A stretch of DNA of 29,459 bases from Hadarchaeum sp964343275 (GTDB lineage: Archaea; Hadarchaeota; Hadarchaeia; Hadarchaeales; Hadarchaeaceae): NCBI GenBank assembly GCA_964343275.1, contig CAYFIY010000017.1:1-29459 (forward strand). Reading direction: 5' to 3'. The stretch's first letter is position 1; every line of letters starts with the position of its first letter. Below are positions 23,844 to 29,459 of the stretch, piece by piece. The translations under genes and the position numbers were made by a program. The notes beneath the pieces were generated by a model. It was given only the letters and a program-made list of their open reading frames with translations, was not told the origin of the DNA and did no database searches.

Positions 23844-25133
23844 TTGGGACTGGTCACTCTGAATATAGAAAATGTCGAGTGCCGCTACGATAGTGTAAGC
23901 ATACTTGATGGCATAAGTTTTGAAGCCAGTGGTGGGGATTTTGTAGGTCTAATCGGGCCGAATGGTTCTGGGAAAACAACCCTACTTCGAAGTATCAGCA
24001 GGACATTGAAGCCGTGTGTTGGCGCGGTGGTCCTAGACGGTAAGGATGTTTACTCCCTCAAGATTAAAGAGATTGCAAAAAAAGTGGCTGTTGTCCCACA
24101 AGATACTGTAACGTCGACTTTCAACTTCACAGCTTTAGAAATAGTATTGATGGGACGAACTCCTCACTTAGGATGGTTAGAAAAGGAAGGGGAAAAAGAT
24201 CATGCGATAGCAGAGAATGCCATGAAGATCACCAATACTTGGCACTTTGCAGACAAGCTAATGACTGAACTCAGTGGAGGTGAAAAACAGCGGGTAATCA
24301 TCGCTCGCGCGCTAGCACAGGAGCCAAAGGTTCTGTTGCTTGATGAACCTACCACTCATCTTGATATTAACCATCAAGTGGAGATACTGAACCTAATCAA
24401 GAAATTGAGCAAGCAGGAAAAATTATTAATCATTGCAGTGTTCCATGACCTCAATTTGGCCGCCCAGTATTGTGACTATCTCATCTTACTTAGCCAAGGA
24501 GAAATCGAGTCAATAGGTAATCCAGATGTCGTTTTGACTCCGGAAAATGTCAAACAGGTGTACCATACCGAAGTGCTTGTGAAACGGAGCCCGATAACAA
24601 ACTCACTTTACATCATTCCGTTTTCTATACCAAAACTACATTCCAAGCAAGACTTCACTGTTCATTTGATATGCGGAACAGGAACGGGGACACCTCTGAT
24701 GATCGATCTTCTAAATCATGGATACCAAGTAACTGCTGGTGTACTCACCACGCTTGACACCGATCGTGAAACTGCCACCCATCTAAAAATCCAGGTCGTC
24801 ACCGATCATCCGTTCTCTCCAGCGAGCGAGGAGGCTCATAAAGAAAACTTGGATCTTGTGGAGCGAGCAAAAGTTGTCGTTTTGACAGATATACCGGTTG
24901 GGTGGGGGAACATAAAAAATATTGAAGCTGCTGAGGAGGCGCTGAAAAAAGGGACTCCATTGATAATGATCGATGGAGTACCGTTTGAAGAGAGAGATTA
25001 CACCAGGGGGGAAGCGAGCAAGCATCTAAATAATCTGAAACGGAATGGCGCTATCTGCGTTAAAGATGCAAGCGAAGTATTGTCTGTAATAGATAAGTTG
25101 GAGGGTAAGCTAATTGCGAAAATCAAAAAATAA
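23844..25133 (+). CDS. btuD: BtuD-like ABC ATPase with archaeal C-terminal extension
   Basis: The first 245 or so residues are an ABC ATPase: Walker A GPNGSGKTT, signature LSGGEKQR, Walker B VLLLDEPT and the H-loop VFHDL. The remaining 180 residues form a second alpha/beta domain opening with HLICGTGTGTPLMIDLL and containing VTAGVLTTLDTDRETA; similar extensions occur in other archaeal BtuD proteins and have no defined function. I place the start at TTG 23844 because AGGTGA (23833-23838) lies 5 nt ahead; the GTG at 23835 directly after the btuC stop would sit inside that ribosome site. It drives the BtuC channel. Its end overlaps the following wHTH gene by 20 bp. Confidence 0.92.
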   Translation: MGLVTLNIENVECRYDSVSILDGISFEASGGDFVGLIGPNGSGKTTLLRSISRTLKPCVGAVVLDGKDVYSLKIKEIAKKVAVVPQDTVTSTFNFTALEIVLMGRTPHLGWLEKEGEKDHAIAENAMKITNTWHFADKLMTELSGGEKQRVIIARALAQEPKVLLLDEPTTHLDINHQVEILNLIKKLSKQEKLLIIAVFHDLNLAAQYCDYLILLSQGEIESIGNPDVVLTPENVKQVYHTEVLVKRSPITNSLYIIPFSIPKLHSKQDFTVHLICGTGTGTPLMIDLLNHGYQVTAGVLTTLDTDRETATHLKIQVVTDHPFSPASEEAHKENLDLVERAKVVVLTDIPVGWGNIKNIEAAEEALKKGTPLIMIDGVPFEERDYTRGEASKHLNNLKRNGAICVKDASEVLSVIDKLEGKLIAKIKK

Positions 25134-25740
25134 TATGATTACGCAGCTTCTCATGAGAAGACCTCATGGTGCGAGACCTCTCTACACCGAATACCATCTT
25201 CGGAAAGCGCTGGACTTGATAAGTAAGGCTAGTATTGGGCGGGGAGCGCTTGGCAAAGAACTAGGTCTGGGGAAAGGTAGCGCAAGGACAATTGTCAAAA
25301 TTCTAAAGGCCAGTGGATTGATTAAAACGTCGAAAAAAGGCTGTGAACTCACAAAGAAAGGACAGCTTCTATCAAAAAAGCTCCATCGCCAGATCATAAA
25401 AATCAGCGAAATCGAGGCTGAAGAGATTGCGGGAGAACATTCTATAGCCGTGCTAGTAAGAAACGTCGGCAATAAGGTCAAATACGGCGTAGAACAGAGA
25501 GATGCTGCCATCATAACTGGTGCGGCCGGAGCGACGACAATCATTTATCTTGGTGGTAAATTGCGCGTCCCCACGATCAGCGAAGATTTTGAAAAAGATT
25601 ACCCACAACTTGCCAAAAAACTACTTTTTATTTTTAAGCCCAGAAACAACGATGTTATAGTGATAGGATCCGCATGCGAAGAAGCCGCCGCTGAAAGAGG
25701 CGCTGAGGTAGCAGCATACACGTTAATAGGGGCGGATTAA
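25114..25740 (+). CDS. Winged-helix protein with DUF4443-like C-terminal domain
   Basis: Residues about 25-95 form a winged helix-turn-helix: LRKALDLISKASIGRGALGKELGLGKGSARTIVKILKASGLIKTSKKGCELTKKG in sequence order. The second half (about 100-208), with VGNKVKYGVEQRDAAIITGAAGATTIIY, resembles the archaeal DUF4443 domain (name from memory). A transcription regulator that senses a small ligand is likely; its location right after btuD makes corrinoid or cobalt sensing an attractive guess. The TTG at 25114 is supported by GGAGG at 25100-25104; an ATG at 25135 would have no ribosome site. Translational coupling to btuD is likely. Confidence 0.7.
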   Translation: MRKSKNNMITQLLMRRPHGARPLYTEYHLRKALDLISKASIGRGALGKELGLGKGSARTIVKILKASGLIKTSKKGCELTKKGQLLSKKLHRQIIKISEIEAEEIAGEHSIAVLVRNVGNKVKYGVEQRDAAIITGAAGATTIIYLGGKLRVPTISEDFEKDYPQLAKKLLFIFKPRNNDVIVIGSACEEAAAERGAEVAAYTLIGAD

Positions 25741-25777
25741 AATCGTTGAAAAATTTGACGTAAACCCCCTAAATGAA

Positions 25778-26731
25778 TTGTCAAGTTTTTGTGACTACCT
25801 CGTGAAAGCCTTAGATGAAAGCGTTGGAAAAAATTTAGGTGATGGAATCCTACTTTCAGGTGGTCTTGATACATCGATTCTTGCCTATCTTGCATCCAAA
25901 CGGACTAAGCTAACTGCGTTTACGGCTGCTTTACAAAATGCCAAAGCTTCAGATATCGAGTATGCAACTTTGATGGCAAATCGTCTGGGGCTGAAACACC
26001 TTATCCACTATATTGACCCAAAGGAGTTACACGACGCGATCCGAGTTGTCATCAGGATAATGGACTCTTTTGATCCCATGGAGATACGTAATAGTGCGAC
26101 GATTTATGCTTGCCTGAAGTACGCGAAAGAAAACGGTGCGAGCGCGGTCCTGACTGGTGACGGGTGCGATGAACTTTTTATTGGATACAGCTTTTTGCAT
26201 GGTTTGAGGAATGATGAGCTAAATTTGGCGCTTCAAAAACTGTGGAGCGCTATGCATTTTTCCTCGGTGCGTTTGGCGGAATTTCTGAGTATGGAAGTTA
26301 AACTCCCATACCTCGATCCCAAGTTCAAAAAATTTGCCAAGAAGCTGGATCATACCTTGAAAGTTCGAAGCGGAAATGGTCAAACTTGGGGTAAGTGGAT
26401 CCTACGGAAGGCATTCGAAAAAGTTCTACCTCCCGAAGTGATATGGAGAGTTAAAACACCAATCGAGTTTGGGTCAGGAACAAATATGCTTATAAGCTTT
26501 TTTAGTTCTACCATCTCCGATTCGGAGTTTAATGAGAAAAGGGACAAGTACATCGAAGAGGACAAAGTGACCATCAGAGACAAGGAACATCTATTTTATT
26601 ATGAGATTTACAGGTCAATCGTTGGTGTCCCTCGCCCAACAGATTTTGAGGGCAAAATTTGTCATTTTTGTAATTCAACCGCTTCAAGCGCATCCACATA
26701 TTGCAAAAGGTGTGGGGGATATCCAATCTGA
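25778..26731 (+). CDS. Asparagine-synthase-like ATP-pyrophosphatase without glutaminase domain
   Basis: The PP-loop LLSGGLDTSILA, LTGDGCDELFIGYSF, and the VKLPYLDPKFKKFAKKL and RVKTPIEFGSG segments match the synthase domain of AsnB. The N-terminal glutaminase domain is absent, so free ammonia or another protein must supply nitrogen, or the substrate differs. The C-terminus adds a CxxC-x8-CxxC zinc ribbon (CHFC...CKRC) not found in AsnB. The annotated start is TTG 25778. The frame stays open back to 25730 and this upstream part (IVEKFDVNPLNE) reads like protein, so initiation may be further left at a non-standard codon such as ATT 25736 or ATC 25742. It lies between the wHTH gene and dph6 in one run of plus-strand genes. 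The real substrate is unknown. Confidence 0.72.
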   Translation: MSSFCDYLVKALDESVGKNLGDGILLSGGLDTSILAYLASKRTKLTAFTAALQNAKASDIEYATLMANRLGLKHLIHYIDPKELHDAIRVVIRIMDSFDPMEIRNSATIYACLKYAKENGASAVLTGDGCDELFIGYSFLHGLRNDELNLALQKLWSAMHFSSVRLAEFLSMEVKLPYLDPKFKKFAKKLDHTLKVRSGNGQTWGKWILRKAFEKVLPPEVIWRVKTPIEFGSGTNMLISFFSSTISDSEFNEKRDKYIEEDKVTIRDKEHLFYYEIYRSIVGVPRPTDFEGKICHFCNSTASSASTYCKRCGGYPI

Positions 26732-26741
26732 CGGTGATATA

Positions 26742-27398
26742 ATGAAAGTTGTGGCATCATGGAGTGGAGGTAAGGAGAGCTGTTTATCATGTTATAAAGC
26801 CATTTCGGACGGATTTGAGGTTTCTTACATTTTAAACATGATATCTAAAGATGGCAGAACTAGGTCACATGGATTAGACCAAAAGTTGATTGTCGTTCAG
26901 TCACAATCAATCGGTATCCCCGTCATCCAGAGAAGCACTACGTGGAATACCTATGAGGAGGAATTTAAGGCAGCAATTTATGAGCTAAAACGGATGGGCG
27001 TGAGCAGTGTAGTGTTCGGGGATATCCATGTTCAAGAACATAAGGACTGGGTAGATATGGTTTGTGAAGAATTGGATATTAACTCCATAGTACCACTCTG
27101 GAATCGTGCCACGAGAGATATCCTCACCGAGTTTATAGATGCAGGCTTCAGAGCAATCGTGGTTAGGTTAAGGGCTGATTTGCTTGGTGAGGAATGGTTG
27201 GGACGAGAAATAGACCGAAGCTTTGTAAATGACTTAGCGAAAGTTGGTAAGGTCGACCTTTGTGGGGAATTAGGTGAGTATCACACGTTCGTCTATGACG
27301 GCCCTATTTTCAAACGACCGCTAAAGTTAGTGAAGGGTGCCAAGGTCTTAAGAAACGGATATTGGTCGTTGGATATACCCGAGTGGCAGTTGATCTAG
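26742..27398 (+). CDS. dph6: Dph6-type diphthine-ammonia ligase
   Basis: Catalyses the last, ATP-dependent amidation that turns diphthine into diphthamide on elongation factor 2. The 218-residue protein opens with the PP-loop SWSGGKESCLSCYKA and has VVFGDIHVQEHKDWVD, PLWNR and the C-terminal CGELGEYHTFVYDGPIF that marks the family. The start is the ATG at 26742, with GGTGA at 26733-26737; the longer open frame upstream overlaps the previous gene and reads unlike protein. It begins 10 bp after the AsnB-like gene, so the two nucleotide alpha-hydrolases are probably co-expressed. Confidence 0.9.
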   Translation: MKVVASWSGGKESCLSCYKAISDGFEVSYILNMISKDGRTRSHGLDQKLIVVQSQSIGIPVIQRSTTWNTYEEEFKAAIYELKRMGVSSVVFGDIHVQEHKDWVDMVCEELDINSIVPLWNRATRDILTEFIDAGFRAIVVRLRADLLGEEWLGREIDRSFVNDLAKVGKVDLCGELGEYHTFVYDGPIFKRPLKLVKGAKVLRNGYWSLDIPEWQLI

Positions 27399-27479
27399 AT
27401 TTACGCCGATTGTTCGGGCGTGCTTAACCTATCCCGAAAAAGATATTAGAAACCACAATCCCCACCGTCCCGAAATGTC

Positions 27480-27490
27480 TTATTTTTTTT
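27480..27490 (+). terminator. T-tract terminator after dph6
   Basis: A run with eight consecutive T residues (27483-27490) lies 80 bp past dph6 and at the end of the convergent aldolase gene. T-tracts of this length commonly end transcription in archaea. No strong hairpin precedes it. Confidence 0.5.
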
Positions 27491-28754
27491 AAGTCGCGCG
27501 TTTCAAAGTTGTATATTTGTCTACCAATTGTTTGTTATTAACTGAGTTCAGCTTTTTAAATAGAAAATTAAATTTTTCCTCAATGTCCGCCGCTATCGCA
27601 TCCTTATCTGCAGCAGGAAGTGCTAAGATATCTTTTTTAAATGGACCGAGAGCATTTTTACGTGTTTTATACAAAAATTGTTCTTCGGTTTGTTCCATCT
27701 TTCTCTCTTTGGCAAAATTTGTTTTTAGCCATTCATAAATTTTCACCTTCAAGTCTTCCGGGAAATGTTTGCTTTCGTAAATCATATTCTGGAATTCTGT
27801 GGCTAGATGCACTTCTGCTGTTTCGGTCTCGGGGAAATTATGGAATGCTTCAGCTGGCAGAGTGGATGCGCCGTGTTGAACCGCGCCAGCTAGGCCGAAT
27901 TCATCTCTAGCGGTCTTAGATAAAGTTTGTAAGGTCTCAAAGTCCAGTTTCACCTGCGCTATAGTTCCATCAGGTAAAACTACACCGCCATGTTTGGTGC
28001 CAGTTTGAACGCTTATTTTACTGGCCCCCGCTTGGTCCTTGAATATTTTTTGACATCCTCGCACGAACGCTCGTAGTTCTTCCGGAGTTGAATTCTTACC
28101 ACCTACCTCTCCGATTTCACCACCGATAGAAATTTCAATTCCAGCTAGCTGATTTTGTCGGATAAATCGTGTAAGCTTCGCGCAAACTTCATAATTGAGA
28201 AGCTGCTGTTCGTCTACGTCTGGCTTGGACAGATCCACCAACGTGGATGAATCGATGTCTATATTGTAAAATCCAACATCCATAGCTTCGGCAAATATAG
28301 TTTTTAGACTGTCTATCTCTTTATCAGGATTTTCATGAAACATTTTTGCATCGACCTTACCATGATCAACCTGTATGAAGACGGGTCCACGGAAACTTTC
28401 TTTTATCGCGGCGGCCAGTACCTCACCGGAATATTCCACTGGTGGCTGATCTGTGTACTCCATCTCCGACCTGGCAATTTCGAAGATAAATGCCCCAGAA
28501 TTATTTTTCTTGGCCACCCTGAATATAGCGCGAGCTAAATCGTAGGTCATGCTTCTTAAATTGATGGCGGGTACAGTAAAACCAGAGACTTCACTTCTGC
28601 CACGTGCCATGTAAAAATTATGTATACTCGAAGGATAGATCCCTTCTTCGTAAGCGAGGTCCAATATTTCTGCATTCAATGCTTTTTTTTGGGCAATATC
28701 TCCACTCATGGCTAAATCCAAGGCCATCTTTTCGATGTCTAAATTTTTTGTCAC
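27489..28754 (-). CDS. Class II (metal-dependent) fructose-bisphosphate aldolase family protein
   Basis: Predicted zinc-dependent aldolase interconverting fructose-1,6-bisphosphate and two triose phosphates. The family metal ligands are visible: QVDHGK (Asp130, His131), GGEIGEVGG (Glu213/Glu216), TGTKHGG (His255) and QHGAST (His294); NIDIDSSTL (164-172) is the NID motif. The chain is 421 residues, longer than E. coli FbaA (about 360), with an extra 45-residue N-terminus and a C-terminal helical extension. A tagatose-bisphosphate or other class II aldolase role is possible. Archaea usually use a DhnA-type or bifunctional aldolase, so lateral acquisition is suspected. The start is GTG 28754 with GGAGGT (28763-28768, minus strand) 8 nt upstream, a stronger site than most in this window. 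Confidence 0.85.
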   Translation of the reverse strand: MTKNLDIEKMALDLAMSGDIAQKKALNAEILDLAYEEGIYPSSIHNFYMARGRSEVSGFTVPAINLRSMTYDLARAIFRVAKKNNSGAFIFEIARSEMEYTDQPPVEYSGEVLAAAIKESFRGPVFIQVDHGKVDAKMFHENPDKEIDSLKTIFAEAMDVGFYNIDIDSSTLVDLSKPDVDEQQLLNYEVCAKLTRFIRQNQLAGIEISIGGEIGEVGGKNSTPEELRAFVRGCQKIFKDQAGASKISVQTGTKHGGVVLPDGTIAQVKLDFETLQTLSKTARDEFGLAGAVQHGASTLPAEAFHNFPETETAEVHLATEFQNMIYESKHFPEDLKVKIYEWLKTNFAKERKMEQTEEQFLYKTRKNALGPFKKDILALPAADKDAIAADIEEKFNFLFKKLNSVNNKQLVDKYTTLKRAT

Positions 28755-28964
28755 GAAACTTGACCTCCTTCCTTAGATAAAACTGTGTCTGCTTATAAAC
28801 AATTAGCCATTAATTTTTACTCGTCGCGAAATCTGGAAACTATCCCTATAAATTGTAATCGGTGAAGATTAAGCACAATAAACTCATTTAGATACACCAT
28901 AATCCTTAAATATTCAAAGGTTACCAAATCTTGGAATGCTCAATCGAATACGTCGGGTAAGAAA
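28755..28964. promoter_or_regulatory. Divergent promoter region between aldolase and phosphofructokinase genes
   Basis: For the aldolase (minus) a TATA-like GTTTATAAGC lies at 28791-28800, about 25 nt before a start site near 28770, followed by the ribosome site GGAGGTCA (28761-28768). For the phosphofructokinase (plus) a TATA-like CTTAAATATT lies at 28905-28914, giving a leader of about 30 nt. The shared region suggests joint control of two consecutive glycolytic steps. Confidence 0.5.
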
Positions 28965-29459
28965 ATGAAGGTTGCAATTCTTTGCGGAGGGGGAGATACA
29001 CCGGGCACGAATGCAGTGATTAGGGCACTTGTGAGGAAAGGAATTATGCATCACGGTCACGAGATAGTCGGTATAAGGGACGGTTGGCATGGTTTACTTA
29101 ATGGTGACATTGTTCATCTGGATTTAAACGCTATTTCGGACATATTGCATCGCGGTGGCACCATTTTAGGTACCTCTAGGACAAATCCCTTCAAAAAGGA
29201 AGGTGACCCCCAGAGGGTTCTACAGAACGTTAAAAAGTTCTCCATTGATGCACTCGTGGCAATCGGCGGCGATGATACATTGGGAGTCGCCCAGAAGCTG
29301 TTTGAGATGGGCCTTCCTTGTGTTGGAGTTCCAAAGACAATAGACAACGATTTAGCCGCCACAGACTTCACATTTGGCTTCAACACAGCAGTTTCGATTG
29401 TCACGGAGGCGCTAGATAGACTTCACACCACAGCTGAGTCTCACCACCGGGTTATGGTG
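28965..29459 (+). CDS. 6-phosphofructokinase, probable PPi type (3' partial)
   Basis: The first 165 residues of a PfkA-family phosphofructokinase, cut by the window end. Landmarks are CGGGDTPGTNAVIR (7-20), GGTILGTSR (64-72), IGGDDT (100-105) and PKTIDNDL (123-130), which holds the catalytic Asp127. Residue 104 is Asp and residue 124 is Lys, where the ATP enzyme of E. coli has Gly at both; Asp104/Lys124 is the known signature of pyrophosphate-dependent enzymes, though some ATP-using members also carry Lys124. Phosphorylation of fructose-6-phosphate with PPi would be reversible, serving glycolysis and gluconeogenesis. The start is the ATG at 28965. Archaea more often use ADP- or ribokinase-type PFKs. 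Confidence 0.88.
   Translation, partial: MKVAILCGGGDTPGTNAVIRALVRKGIMHHGHEIVGIRDGWHGLLNGDIVHLDLNAISDILHRGGTILGTSRTNPFKKEGDPQRVLQNVKKFSIDALVAIGGDDTLGVAQKLFEMGLPCVGVPKTIDNDLAATDFTFGFNTAVSIVTEALDRLHTTAESHHRVMV

Noticed and set aside
26601..26741. N-terminal extension of Dph6 to 26601
   Set aside because: It overlaps the AsnB-like gene and its zinc ribbon in another frame; the ATG at 26742 has a good ribosome site and gives the family N-terminus.

Overview
The window comes from an archaeon, most likely a euryarchaeal or Hadarchaeota-like lineage; the species cannot be fixed from sequence alone. The evidence is an archaeal ATP-dependent DNA ligase, a DHH/RecJ-like nuclease, an archaeal-type cofactor-independent phosphoglycerate mutase (apgM), a PK_C-DisA_N diadenylate cyclase (DacZ type), CobY in place of CobU, an archaeal CobT and CbiS fusion, Dph6, and two tRNA-Arg genes interrupted by bulge-helix-bulge introns with no encoded CCA. 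GTG and TTG starts are common and many gene ends overlap.

Layout. 1-3610: 3' part of a large cell-surface protein with five tandem Ig-like repeats and a C-terminal membrane anchor, closed by a hairpin/T-tract terminator. 3692-5118 (minus): two-subunit class I fumarase. 5140-8215 (plus): DUF192 protein, diadenylate cyclase, DNA ligase. 8508-9908 (minus): DHH nuclease. 10054-11073 (plus): mtnA. 11070-12639 (minus): small Nfu-type Fe-S scaffold and apgM. 12918-15844: two intron-bearing tRNA-Arg genes bracketing a MoxR ATPase/VWA pair and a QueG-like iron-sulfur protein.

15936-21678 (minus) is a tight operon, cobD-cbiB-cobT-cbiS-cobS-cobY, covering the late, nucleotide-loop part of cobamide synthesis. 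Divergent from it, 21734-25133 (plus) encodes a BtuF-BtuC-BtuD corrinoid importer, followed by a winged-helix protein, an asparagine-synthase-like ATP-pyrophosphatase and Dph6. Together these form a corrinoid capture-and-rebuild locus: BtuFCD imports cobamides or cobinamides, the CbiZ half of CbiS strips the lower arm to cobyric acid, CobD and CbiB put back the aminopropanol-phosphate linker, CobY activates it with GTP, CobT and CobS attach the new base, and the CobZ half of CbiS removes the last phosphate.

The right end holds a class II fructose-bisphosphate aldolase (minus) divergent from the start of a phosphofructokinase whose active site has the Asp104/Lys124 pair associated with pyrophosphate use; this enzyme runs off the window. 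The most unusual features are the two tRNA-Arg introns at non-canonical positions (29/30 and 20a/21), the A11 run where the moxR and VWA frames overlap, and the class II aldolase/PPi-type PFK pair in an archaeon.
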